A stretch of DNA of 64,000 nt from Mactromeris polynyma (GCA_032209605.1 JASFXZ010000074.1:124001-188000), one strand, 5' to 3'; positions 24,901 to 32,056 are shown, counted from the first letter of the stretch. A program made the numbers and translations. The notes: a model not told the origin generated them from the letters alone.

Positions 24901-27900
24901 ACCGACTTACGGAAGGTTTTGTGCAAACCTATGGTCCCTCTCTGTCTATGAGAAAGTAGAACTTTTTAATAATTCTGCACCCAACCCTTGATATATTAAT
25001 CCCATTGGTAACAGATCGTAAAATAATAATGTATGCTATAATTTAATATTTTTGCAAACAAAACATTAAATCCTCATTCAATCCTGTATGGTATAACTAT
25101 GGGTATTTCCCTCAAATCCTGCAGTACATACAACAATATAATGTTAACATCGTGCTCGAATGCCAATGAAAACAAAGACAAGATTTAAGTCAGACTGAAC
25201 TCCAATGGATCTAAAATTAAAATTTGTTTGTACCCCTGGTAAAAATCCATTTTAAGAGTTATAAATCAAAAATAAGATAACTGCCCCAAGGACTAAACTA
25301 AGCAATAAAATATTGAACTTTTGGGCATCACAAAAAAAATCGTCACAATTTCTCACAAAATTAACTGCCTAGCTGCTAAGTAAGGGCAGATAAATGACAA
25401 TTACCTGTGTTGTATCAGGATTATCCTCCCCTACCGGCTGGCTGTGAATTACCGTAGTGCTGTGTGCACGTTGTTCGGGGAATATGTTCCGTACATCAAT
25501 TTTTGTTGAATATTTTTGTTTCTTTCTCAGCGTGGCATTCAAGGTATCTACCCTACGTCTGACCACGGCAGCATGGTTAGATGGGAGAGATTCTGTAATG
25601 GCTTGTAGGTCATCTTCACTTAATTCTTTACCAGCTGTAATATCAAATATATTACATGATAAGTCAAAGTAACAATATTTGGTAGCTAGTTTATTTTTCA
25701 GTAAGTTTCATAATTCCAAAACTGGTTACAATTCAGCAATTATAGTCAAGGTGATAACTTGAGAAACGTCTCAATACTCAAGTCAAGGTGATAAAACTTG
25801 AGAAATGTCTCAATACTCAAGTCAAGGTGATAAAACTTGAGAAATGTCTCAATACTCAAGTCAAGGTGATAAAACTTGAGAAATGTCTCAATACTCAAGT
25901 CAAGGTGATAAAACTTGAGAAATGTCTCTATACTCAAGTCCAGGTGATAAACTTGAGAAATGTCTCTATACTCAAGTCCAGGTGATATAACTTGAAAAAT
26001 GTCTCAATACTTAAGTTGAGGTAATGACAGTTGCGATCAGTCCCAGTACTACAATTTCATTTCCATTCAAAACAAAGTTCATTCAAAATGACAAATACAC
26101 ATTTTTTTTGTAATTTGTTGAAGAAAACAATTTGATTAATTATGCAGCATACAAAAATACAGCACGATTTATTTTGTAATCTTACCAAAATAACTAAAGG
26201 ACATTTACAACAAAACTGACACTGGAGTTAGGTGATAATAGAATCGAAGTATTAGAACATCTGACAACAATAAAATATTAAGTGTACTGTTGAGAATCAA
26301 TGCTCAATTCCGTCAATGTCATGATCATCTAACGAAGTAATCGGTTTTCAATAACTTTAAAACTGTAAGGAAAAGCCTTTAAAAAAAGAAAATAACACAG
26401 CTTCTTACACATATACAGACATTATTCGAGGGCTCAATGCAAAACTGTTGTAACTCCTATATAAATAATACATAGGAGTTACGACAGTGTTGCGTTGAGC
26501 CCACAAATTTTGTCTGTAGTAAATGGAGCACAAATGACTTAAAAGATGTAATCTGTTATACAGTAAATCAGAAACCAAATGAAAAGCACCATTACAGTTG
26601 CACACAGTGATCAGGCCATCCTTAGTAAATTCTTTGTTGTTATGTCTGTCAGGGTTTCATAAACGAACATTTATTACGGATGACCTTACCTTGAAATTTA
26701 TTGACAATACCATTGTAACCTGCGTCTTTCAACCATGCTGCCTCTAGCTCACCTTCTGTAATACAGAAACATTTATACATGTATGACATAACAGTAGAAT
26801 CAATCTCTTTCAACCATGCTGCCTCTAGCTCACCTTCTGTAATACAGAAACATTTATACATGTATGACATAACCATTGTAACCTGCATCTTTCAACCATG
26901 CTGCCTCTAGCTCCCCTTCTGTAATACAGAAACATTTATACATGTATGACATAACCATTGTAACCTGCATCTTTCAACCATGCTGCCTCTAGCTCCCCTT
27001 CTGTAATACAGAAACATTTATACATGTATGACATAACCATTGTAACCTGCATCTTTCAACCATGCTGCCTCTAGCTCACCTTCTGTAATACAGAAACATT
27101 TATACATGTATGACATAACCATTGTAACCTGCATCTTTCAACCATGCTGCCTCTAGCTCCCCTTCTGTAATACAGAAACATTTATACATGTATGACATAA
27201 CCATTGTAACCTGCATCTTTCAACCATGCTGCCTCTAGCTCACCTTCTGTAATACAGAAACATTTATACATGTATGACATAACCATTGTAACCTGCATCT
27301 TTCAACCATGCTGCCTCTAGCTCCCCTTCTGTAATACAGAAACATTTATACATGTATGACATAACCATTGTAACCTGCATCTTTCAACCATGCTGCCTCT
27401 AGCTCCCCTTCTGTAATACAGAAACATTTATACATGTATGACATAACCATTGTAACCTGCATCTTTCAACCATGCTGCCTCTAGCTCCCCTTCTGTAATA
27501 CAGAAACATTTATACATGTATGACATAACCATTGTAACCTGCATCTTTCAACCATGCTGCCTCTAGCTCACCTTCTGTAATACAGAAACATTTATACATG
27601 TATGACATAACCATTGTAACCTGCATCTTTCAACCATGCTGCCTCTAGCTCCCCTTCTGTAATACAGAAACATTTATACATGTATGACAATACCATTGTA
27701 AACCATATTGCTACATAATTAATATAATTAGGTTTCGCTGTGAGATTTTATGATATCTGTATAGTAGCACATCTGTGGATTTTAAATCTTTGACATAAGC
27801 AACATTTTACCATCAGGTGTTTTCGCTAGATCATCATCGTCATCGTCAGGTTTCTTGCTCGTACTCTTTATGTCTTCAATTTCCTGCCAGTATTCTTTCA

Positions 27901-27952
27901 GATCTCCAGGAGATTGCGCTCTTGCCATCACTTTACATTGTTACCATGGAAA
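3740..27952 (-). CDS. ARHGAP18-like: Rho GTPase-activating protein, ARHGAP18/28/40 family (whole gene, 17 coding exons)
   Basis: RhoGAP proteins stimulate GTP hydrolysis by Rho-family GTPases and so act on the actin cytoskeleton. The rebuilt protein has 896 residues, against roughly 660-730 for the human relatives. Residues 1-39 carry an EYWQEIEDIK motif and 40-61 an EGELEAAWLKDAG motif, both typical of this family. Residues 62-138 hold a basic segment ending in DVRNIFPEQR. Residues 166-355 are a Ser-rich insertion. The RhoGAP domain spans about 525-735: arginine finger in EGILRIPG (R566), a LLRELPVPLL helix (R610) and NVAMIMAPNLF with conserved Asn 687. The C-terminus keeps GVIRVQAPNL and EVGGNIGERCL...VNPNAEW, diagnostic of ARHGAP18/28/40 rather than RhoGAPs in general. 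The start is the ATG at 27928, with an in-frame TAA in the same exon upstream. All junctions are GT-AG and in phase. Which of the three vertebrate paralogues is closest cannot be decided here. Confidence 0.93.
4026..4335. repeat. Degenerate dimer of a dispersed TGACCTTGACC-type repeat
   Basis: Two related blocks share TTTCTCATCATG...AGTTTCATTGGAA about 145 bp apart, each next to a GTGACCTTGA motif. Such repeats are common in bivalve genomes. A related block lies near 44440-44620. Confidence 0.6.
4840..5075 (+). mobile_element. tRNA-derived SINE, copy 1
   Basis: The A box (TAGCCGAGAGGTTGGCAT) and B box (GGTTTGAATCC) are followed by a tRNA-unrelated body shared with the copies at 50626 and 56613, including AAATGGCTGGCCCTTTAA and GGGGTGACA. 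It sits in the last RhoGAP intron. Confidence 0.85.
5280..5425 (-). CDS. RhoGAP gene exon 16 (family-specific C-terminal domain)
   Basis: 146 nt, acceptor GCTATTTCAG|ACTGAC and donor GATCACAG|GTTTGC. It encodes TDFQAGVIRVQAPNLTKSST followed by AIQLDNQMTAGDIVSKF. The GVIRVQAP motif is shared by ARHGAP18/28/40. Confidence 0.92.
5948..5962 (+). repeat. Poly-G tract
   Basis: An uninterrupted run of G followed by a G-rich stretch, within a RhoGAP intron. Confidence 0.85.
6267..6335 (-). CDS. RhoGAP gene exon 15
   Basis: 69 nt, acceptor ATTCTTGCAG|AAAATA and donor CATGAG|GTATGA. It encodes KIKGILSKKDRTEVYKKPAL and then IHE. Confidence 0.87.
6380..6551. mobile_element. pogo-like MITE (TACAGTAAAAC...GTTTTACTGTA), copy 1
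   Basis: A near-palindromic ~170-bp element ending in TACAGTAAAAC and GTTTTACTGTA. Internal motifs are 'AAGACCACC', 'TTGGTCTTCTTATTGAG' and 'GAGGTGGTCTT'. TA at both ends fits TA-target insertion. Confidence 0.85.
6803..6909. mobile_element. pogo-like MITE, copy 2 (shortened)
   Basis: TACGGTAAAACCTCAATAAT start and GAGGTTTTTCTGTA end; internally deleted to 107 bp. Confidence 0.8.
6910..6980. repeat. 71-nt near-perfect hairpin, copy 1
   Basis: GGGCTCAACGCAACACTGTC pairs with GACAGTGTTGCGTTGAGCCC; AACTCC/GGAGTT extends the stem around a short AT loop. Relatives occur at 21213, 26430 and, more distantly, 19375. Confidence 0.9.
7039..7113 (-). CDS. RhoGAP gene exon 14
   Basis: 75 nt, acceptor GTGTTTCAG|GTGCCT and donor AAAAGT|GTAAGC. 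It encodes VPSTVMALVRRQNELEQMKK and then NRDKS, a basic helix after the GAP domain as in ARHGAP18. Confidence 0.88.
7251..7550. mobile_element. ~300-bp TIR element with 27-bp inverted termini
   Basis: TGAGTACTCTCCCTTTATCC at the left pairs with GGATAAAGGGAGAGTACTCG at the right. A compact relative with the same termini forms a hairpin at 37670-37728. Confidence 0.8.
7686..8015. mobile_element. ~330-bp TIR element (ACAGGCCTTTTTCT)
   Basis: ACAGGCCTTTTTCT and AGAAAAGGGCCTGT form termini with one mismatch. No coding capacity. It ends about 60 bp from RhoGAP exon 13. Confidence 0.7.
8076..8288 (-). CDS. RhoGAP gene exon 13 (end of GAP domain)
   Basis: 213 nt, acceptor CTTTGTTTCAG|GTATTA and donor TGGATG|GTAAGT. 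It encodes VLLELLELIIQHSNTNKMSL and NNVAMIMAPNLFM..., with the invariant Asn of MAPNLF, then NIMKMLIHYRSTLWM. Confidence 0.95.
8734..8816 (-). CDS. RhoGAP gene exon 12
   Basis: 83 nt, acceptor TTAATTTCAG|ACTTG and donor TTTGT|GTAAGT. It encodes YLPDKKSQLHALNLLILLLP and then DVHRNTLC, matching the NLLxLLLPDxNR helix of the GAP domain. Confidence 0.93.
9052..9212 (-). repeat. Dispersed repeat, inverted partner of 58398-58562
   Basis: Shares 'GTTGCTACAGGGAACGCCAC', 'GAGGAGGCTTAAGGGTAC' and 'AGGAATGGCCTGACC' (with small differences) in inverse orientation with 58398-58562. Confidence 0.8.
9405..9567 (-). CDS. RhoGAP gene exon 11 (GAP domain core)
   Basis: 163 nt, acceptor TATATTACAG|CAACTT and donor GGAAT|GTATGT. 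It encodes a FYQGTFIWGDDLTTNDVATL block followed by MKQLLRELPVPLL. This is the central GAP helix with the conserved LLRELPxPLL. Confidence 0.95.
10138..10319. mobile_element. pogo-like MITE, copy 3
   Basis: TACAGTAAAACCTC start and GAGGTTTTAATGTA end, with the same internal motifs; in a RhoGAP intron. Confidence 0.85.
10723..10800 (-). CDS. RhoGAP gene exon 10 (arginine finger)
   Basis: 78 nt, acceptor TTTTCCAG|ATTGTT and donor GTCAAA|GTATGT. It encodes IVSYVTKTCLESEGILRIPG followed by STSRVK. The Arg of GILR is the catalytic arginine finger position. Confidence 0.95.
10925..11472. repeat. Dispersed mollusc-type repeat (CGCTCACCTGAG...ATGAGCTAAAA)
   Basis: Begins with ACATCGCTCACCTGAGTACG and ends with CATGCTCAGATGAGCTAAAA. 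Elements with these ends are widespread in bivalve genomes. It has no coding capacity and lies between RhoGAP exons 9 and 10. Confidence 0.6.
11518..11609 (-). CDS. RhoGAP gene exon 9 (start of GAP domain)
   Basis: 92 nt, acceptor TGATTTTCAG|AGTCGG and donor CAAGAA|GTAAGT. It encodes ESGIFGVPLATLMEQD and then LIPLVFQE. GxFGVPL is the usual opening of a RhoGAP domain. Confidence 0.93.
11696..11915 (+). repeat. ~210-bp dispersed repeat, copy 1
   Basis: Shares 'ACTTTTGTCAAGTATAAACT', 'TTTACTAAGGA(C/T)CCCTAAT' and 'CCCCTAGCTGA' with 22488-22700 in the same orientation. Confidence 0.85.
11985..12080 (-). mobile_element. Decayed tRNA-derived SINE head
   Basis: The complement has an A-box-like TAGCATAGTGATTCAAAAG and a B-box-like GGGTTTGATTCCC. 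It does not fold into a full tRNA. Confidence 0.45.
12759..12921 (-). CDS. RhoGAP gene exon 8
   Basis: 163 nt, acceptor TATTTGCAG|AGATTG and donor AAAAAG|GTTTGT. It encodes RLLFIEDKLGQTCIDDISTI and then TYVRTLALLELTSLFDTYNI followed by a basic tail. The ALLELTSLFD segment aligns with the ALIELTALYD region of ARHGAP18, just before the GAP domain. Confidence 0.9.
12964..13156. mobile_element. Second CAGT-ended MITE family (TACAGTCAACTCTC)
   Basis: Termini TACAGTCAACTCTCATTATA and the complement in TATATAACGAGAGTTGATTG enclose 193 bp. This is a separate TA-flanked family, about 40 bp upstream of RhoGAP exon 8. Another partial element of similar style begins at 12352 (TACACTGCAACTCCGTTA). Confidence 0.75.
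13799..13965 (-). CDS. RhoGAP gene exon 7
   Basis: 167 nt, acceptor TTTTTACAG|GTGTTG and donor TTACCT|GTAAGT. It encodes GVEMLSMQHKGRQERSSTGS... through DISFDFQIEESNGDDVLGER to SPSQTNLP. This is an acidic linker before the GAP domain. Confidence 0.85.
14211..14341. repeat. Inverted repeat partner of 18851-18984
   Basis: Contains GTTGCGTTTTCTTGAAATGA and ACTATAGTATAATTAGTGTT. The reverse complement recurs at 18851-18984, and part of it at 16507-16745. All lie in the same RhoGAP intron. Confidence 0.85.
14633..14792 (-). CDS. RhoGAP gene exon 6
   Basis: 160 nt, acceptor CTTATTCCAG|CTTCC and donor GAAATGG|GTAAAT. It encodes LPKSPTSPRGEVVHPEWNSN... to REEVQDNLEM, a basic, Pro/Ser-containing linker. 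The 6.7-kb intron upstream is the longest in the gene and is full of dispersed repeats. Confidence 0.85.
16507..16745. repeat. Composite foldback element of the same family
   Basis: The left arm has TATGAGCACCGCTGTACGAT; the right arm has GTTGCGTTTTCTTGAAATGA and AATCCTATAGCAGCGGTCAT. The arms are inverted relative to each other and resemble the elements at 14211 and 18851. Confidence 0.8.
16893..16998. repeat. GC-rich imperfect palindrome
   Basis: AGGATAGAAATATC...GGTTACTGTTTTGGCGGGA pairs with TCCCGCAAAAACAGTTACC...GATATTTCTATCC. A foldback element in AT-rich surroundings. Confidence 0.75.
18414..18545. repeat. Palindromic element (CTGCGTTCAGT), copy 1
   Basis: CTGCGTTCAGT at one end and ACTGAACGAACAG at the other. 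The internal GGTTCCCxGTGTG/CCACCATATCG motifs recur inverted at 20131-20293. Confidence 0.75.
18851..18984. repeat. Inverted repeat partner of 14211-14341
   Basis: Contains AACACTAATTATACTATAGT and CATTTCAAGAAAACGCAACA, complementary to the element at 14211. Confidence 0.85.
19375..19438. repeat. Hairpin, distant relative
   Basis: TTTGGTGGAAGAC pairs with GTCTTCCACCAAA. The inner GTAACTCCTGTGTAT resembles the other hairpins, but the outer stem differs. Confidence 0.65.
20131..20293. repeat. Palindromic element (CTGCGTTCAGT), copy 2
   Basis: CTCTGCGTTCAGTAAAGGTG at one end and ACTGAACGCAGAG at the other; inverse orientation to 18414-18545. Confidence 0.78.
20443..20624. mobile_element. pogo-like MITE, copy 4
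   Basis: TACAGTAAAACCTC start and GAGGTTTTGCAGTA end, in a RhoGAP intron. Confidence 0.85.
20698..20815. repeat. 29-bp minisatellite, 4 copies
   Basis: The unit contains CAAAGGACTGAAAGTGCAC and recurs four times almost unchanged. It sits in the 6.7-kb RhoGAP intron, 0.7 kb from exon 5. Confidence 0.92.
21213..21287. repeat. Hairpin, copy 2 (diverged)
   Basis: Same layout as 6910-6980 with GTAACTCC/GGAGTTAC around the loop; the outer stem has mismatches. Confidence 0.8.
21480..22049 (-). CDS. RhoGAP gene exon 5 (long Ser-rich exon)
   Basis: 570 nt, 190 codons, open throughout and phase 0 at both ends. Acceptor CATTATTTCAG|CATAAC; donor ACAGAG|GTCAGT. It encodes a His-rich start (HNGSNSPSIHIHEIG), a short Cys/His stretch and a strongly Ser/Asp-rich tract (SCDTLDSIDSGLESSES) ending in RKRQHSVTE. 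It looks disordered and phosphorylatable. I see no clear counterpart in the human proteins I know. Symmetric phase allows optional use. Confidence 0.82.
22488..22700 (+). repeat. ~210-bp dispersed repeat, copy 2
   Basis: Direct relative of 11696-11915; lies 0.4 kb upstream of RhoGAP exon 5. Confidence 0.85.
23275..23590. repeat. Dispersed repeat also found inverted in both tandem-duplication units
   Basis: 'CATGAAAAATATATTTCCTA' and 'TTTGTTGAAGAAAGATGTTT' occur here and inverted near 51205-51330. 'TTGCAATGGTTCTTATTA' occurs here and inverted near 57155-57180. The nearby 23195-23730 stretch also repeats 'AAAACATGGAAAAATGATTT'. Confidence 0.75.
24243..24565. repeat. Direct duplication, ~160 bp x 2
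   Basis: 'CCAATGAAATAATGTxTTAC', 'GAAGAGTATCAAATTA' and 'ATTCATCCAAACAGACCT' occur once in each half. It lies in the intron between RhoGAP exons 4 and 5. Confidence 0.85.
24711..24791 (-). CDS. RhoGAP gene exon 4
   Basis: 81 nt, phase 0 at both ends, acceptor ATTTTTCAG|CCAGC and donor AAACAG|GTCAGA (a weak donor). It encodes PAKRPSTLPRGLKLSSQNGE and then SDSWIKQ. Its symmetric phase means it could be skipped without shifting the frame. Confidence 0.75.
25405..25634 (-). CDS. RhoGAP gene exon 3
   Basis: 230 nt, acceptor GATATTACAG|CTGG and donor ACACAG|GTAATT. It encodes AGKELSEDDLQAIT... through VVRRRVDTLNATLRKKQKYS and DVRNIFPEQR to NPDTTQ. The RRVDTLNATLRKK...DVRNIF block matches the conserved N-terminal block of ARHGAP18. 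Confidence 0.92.
25748..26022. repeat. 39-bp minisatellite, about 7 copies, foldback-rich
   Basis: The unit contains CTTGAG...CTCAAG and TGAGAAATGTCTCA, so each unit can fold on itself. The 39-bp period is a multiple of three, so both strands stay open by chance. It lies in the intron between RhoGAP exons 2 and 3. Confidence 0.9.
26430..26502. repeat. Hairpin, copy 3
   Basis: GGGCTCAATGCAAAACTGTT pairs with ACGACAGTGTTGCGTTGAGC; the loop is AT-rich. Confidence 0.85.
26690..26755 (-). CDS. RhoGAP gene exon 2 (EGELEAAWLKDAG motif)
   Basis: A 66-nt exon with acceptor TGTATTACAG|AAGG at 26755 and donor CAAG|GTAAGG after 26690. It encodes EGELEAAWLKDAGYNGIVNK followed by FQ. It is the exon-proximal copy (copy 1) of the 82-bp array that fills the intron upstream of it. 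Confidence 0.88.
26708..27705 (-). repeat. 82-bp tandem array duplicating a 3' splice site plus the start of exon 2 (12 copies)
   Basis: Each unit holds 35 nt of intron end (ending TTTCTGTATTACAG) and 47 nt of exon 2 sequence. Acceptor-to-exon boundaries lie at 26755, 26836, 26918, 27000 and then every 82 bp to 27656. Copy 1 is the true exon. Copy 2 is diverged and spaced 81 bp from copy 1; the rest are near identical. Copies 1, 2, 5, 7 and 11 keep AAGGTGAGC after the acceptor; the others read AAGGGGAGC. The outer boundary carries TTACAATGGTATTGTCA, which also occurs in copy 1, marking the likely recombination seed. Confidence 0.95.
27811..27952 (-). CDS. RhoGAP gene exon 1 (5' UTR end plus codons 1-39)
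   Basis: The acceptor TTATTTCAG precedes 27952. The ATG is at 27928-27926 and the donor ATG|GTAAAA follows 27811. Coding begins MARAQSPGDLKEYWQEIEDI and ends in a run of six Asp and LAKTPD. Just upstream lies a four-codon uORF (ATG GTA ACA ATG TAA), and an in-frame TAA confirms the main start. An upstream non-coding exon must exist because this exon begins with a splice acceptor. Confidence 0.88.
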
Positions 27953-29560
27953 CTGAAATAATACCAAGTCATAATTTATACTTCTAAATTCCGTAAATTA
28001 AAGATTGTTCTTAGATTGTAAAACACCATTAATTTTGCCATAACAAAAGCAGACATTAATCCAGGCAGTTAAGCAAGCACTCAAATGCATACCATTTGTT
28101 AGTGGAGAGTCAAACAAAATATGATATCATTGCTGAAAGGGTTGCAGCATTTTTCATGAGTCGGTCGCATAACTGCAAAAAAACAATTTTTTAAGGATGG
28201 ATTAACCCAAAACAACAATTTCTTACGACTTAAAGTTCTGAAAGTCAGATATAACTCTTTCCGTCTTAATAAATATAAGAAATATATAAATACACACAAA
28301 AGATCCCCAACTACCGACATATCCTCTTTCAGCACATTACAGGAAAAAGATATATTTTCACGCCTTATCAATCACTTTAGCCTGATAAAATCTTCACATC
28401 AGAAGTTTGAATGGAATGAATGCAATTATCTTCATGATATAGGCAGACAATTGATGAATATAAATGAATAGATAATAGTAGGGTGTCATTCTGACAAAAT
28501 TTATCAAAAGACCATGTCAGCTTTTTTCCTTAAGAACCAAATATGTGGTAAACATGACTTCCTGGATGATAGAAATTAAGAAAGATTAAGTACATTAAGC
28601 AAGGTACTGTATTATGTTCTACAATTCACAGCATTATTAACTTAAGCTACGCCTGTAGATGATTTCTTACTAATAGCGTGGAACCAGCAATTGATGTCAC
28701 GCCCAGGGGTCCAACTTCTAGTTGGGACACCCTCAAGTCCTAGGATTAGATAACGGTCCGGATTCCCAGTACCCCTCCCCCGTCTGGATCCATTTCTGTT
28801 ACTTGAACACTTTCATTCAACTTCAAACTCTTAAAATATGTCGTTACAAAAATCAACATATAAGCTTTAACAAAACTGTTAAGAATCTCATTTCTGTCTT
28901 TGGTCAGTTAGGGGTGTTGCCAGAGCTGATAGAATATGTATGCAAACAATCTAGGGGGTTCTCAGGGCATAGTACCCCGGAAATAACTGTTGTCTAGAAT
29001 GTTCATGGTGCAATCTGGTAATATTTTCACAAGCAATACAGCAAATTTTGAAGCAGTGTATATTCAGAAAATGTATATCCCAAACTGCATACAAATGCTC
29101 AACTGTTGGGTTATTGCACATTTTTCTATTTTTGATAATCATGTGTACACAACGGCATATTTTGCGTACAGGTAGCTACGCACATGCCAGTATTTTGATG
29201 TAAGTATTCCTAACTAGACATCGGGACCATGTATGAACATTATACTGTATAGCTTGCATTCAAGCGAGAAAATAATATACCATAACTAAACAGTTATCAT
29301 TCTACAAATATGACGTTTTCATGTGTAGATAATGTCATATTTTTAGATTTTATTGATAGTAACTCTCAAACAGAAACCGGATAAAAAAAAATCATAAATA
29401 CAAATGTAATGACAAAATATGATACATTAATTTTAGTTTAAAGTATCATACAGTTGTGCTGTAGAAGTGAGATCTTGAACTGCCAGCATGTAAATAGCAT
29501 TTTAAGTTCATGATACTTGAAGTTGATATATCAATGTATTGTTGGTATTTCTAATTCGAC

Positions 29561-29860
29561 CAGGGCTCAAGAAATTATATAAAACCAATACGCTTGTCCC
29601 AGACAAGAGTCCCAGACAAGAGAACATGTTAAATTTGACTTGTCAGATATGGGAGGCTAGTTGTCCGAGAAAATTTGCTTGAATTGTCACCAATTTCAAG
29701 GCGTCGGTAATGTATGATTTTTGTTAGATATTTAGAATGTCAGATGTTAATTGGCTTTAAAACAGACTTGTCCTGGAATAACTTCAACTCAACTGTTGGT
29801 AGCCCAAATCAACAATTAGACTTGTCCGGGACGTTACGCTCGTGGATTTTAACAGCCCTG
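29561..29860. mobile_element. CAGGGCT-ended TIR element, copy 2
   Basis: CAGGGCTCAAGAAATTATAT at the left and AACAGCCCTG at the right. The internal 'GACTTGTCCGGGAC' and 'GACTTGTCCTGGAATAAC' match the family member at 673-1000. Flanks TCGAC/CCGAC resemble a decayed 5-bp target duplication. Confidence 0.7.
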
Positions 29861-32056
29861 CCGACATATTGATATAGACGATATGCATTTTGCTGCATCA
29901 ATGACAGCTCCAGTATATCGCTACATGGTCGCACTAAAAAATACATACATTTTTCCCAAAATGGCCTGGGTCTACTTAAATAAACAAACAGATTGATACA
30001 CCCTTCAACTATATAAGATACATGCAATCAGCCATGTCCGTATTGTCAGTAGTATAAACATCTTAAATGGAGCAAAAAATTAGACAGACACTGATAGCAA
30101 TAATCAAAGCTAATTGTAGGGTAACATTAGACAAATGAATTCAGTATCAGTTACATACAACTGTACAGATACAATCTACCTGTTTTATTCAATTGTTACA
30201 GTATCTCAGAACATTCCGCTTTAACGCATACTTTGGCAAGCATAAAGAAGTAATTAATATTATTGTCAAGTTAACTGAAATACGACATGGACATAAATCT
30301 TGAAACACTCCGATGTAATAGTAAGAACAGTTGTAAATTGTTTACTTCATTTTTTACACATGAAAATATAAAATTACGTACTTCAATGTCCAATCCAACC
30401 GGTTTAAATATCAGTAAAACAGCTTTAGAGAACTTTCTTAATCACACAAGGTTGTTAGCCATTAATTGATATCCCTATTAGTAAATATTTAATAATATCA
30501 CAAACTCGCTCTCTGTATGACGCTAAATAAACACACACATTTTTACATAATATTTTTTACTATTAAGACTAAGCATTGTCATTATCACCTGGGGGAGGAT
30601 ACAGACAGCTGGAACTCAATCACCAAGTATTAGTTCTAATGATAGTTTTCTTACCGTATTTGTTCTTATTAAGGCACATGTGCTATCAGACCCATCACCC
30701 AAACTTTGTAGAAATAATTAACCTATGTCAGAAACTTTGGAAATTCAATCATTTTTAGCAGCAGAGTTCAAATATTGTCTTTTTATCAAGTAAACACATG
30801 TTTCGGTGAGACCATAATTACGATACCGAGGACACATACAAGGAATGTACAAGTCTTAAACCTGGGGCCTGGCTTATTCACAAATATTTTAAGATTCAAA
30901 CTCAGACTTATTCTGAGATTAAGTCTTAAAATGTATGTAAATAAGGCCCATGTACATCCAGATGTCAGCAGAAAAAAAATACTGCAATAAGATGCACAAT
31001 TTGTGCCGGTTCCATGCAACGTGCCGGGCACGGTATTAGGATAAATATGGTATAAATGGCTATAACTGGGTGTAAAATTTTCATGGTCACATGACATGCC
31101 TGTGTGGGAGGAGTTTAAACATGAGGATGCAGATTTGTTTACAAAGCAACTCATCTCTAATTATTTATTTTCTCAAGGAAAGGCTTGTATGTTATGTTTG
31201 TCACACATAAATCATATTAAAATAAGCGAAAAATAAAACCACACCCCAAAATAAGAAATCAATTCATTCGAATGAGTGCAAGATATTGACTCATCATTAA
31301 CAGCAGGTTTATTCCACAAATATAACTATTTACCAAGTTAATATCCTCGCTATTTGTTAAATGAGTACGCCCAAACACAGACAGCTTTTTGTAATGGTAA
31401 ATTTTATTGAAATTTCTTTCACTCAATATTTAGGAAAAAGATCATCAGTATAAGGGAAACAGTAGCCTAATGGGTATAAGTTGTGCCTTCCAGCACCTAA
31501 AAGATCATGATCACATGACACCACTTAGACCACTAGGGATCAGAATTATAATCTTTACACGGCACAAGGATGTCAAAATCTACTCTACTGAGTCTAAGAT
31601 TTGAGTGCCGAGTATTGTCTTTTCTTGTTTCCATTTTCTTTGAGATTTGAGGGTGAATCTGAGATTTCCGATAACCATTAAACTCAGCACTACTATAACT
31701 CAAAGCTCCAAGTAGGTGAATCAAACAAACAGAGTTGGCAAAAAATAGGCACTGTGAATACATGTACTCAGAAAACCCGGATTTAACTTGGCAAGAGCGG
31801 ACATTTATGGGCAATATGATACGTAATAGAATACTCCATACGCATTGTAATACATTCCATTCAACCGAACCTTAAAAGACTAAATTTTCACATCAGACTG
31901 TTGAGTGCAGAGTGATGTACGAGTTGACACTTTTTCACTACATTTTGAAATGTATACAGTTACTGCTATGTGTCTATGTATCTCCATATCTGTCACTACA
32001 ATGAGCTAAACACACTCATGCCTAATTCAAGACTTGTGAGAACAACAGAAGAAGTC

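Noticed and set aside
25746..25985. Repeat proteins on both strands (13-residue repeats)
   Set aside because: A 39-bp period is a multiple of three; both strands stay open trivially.
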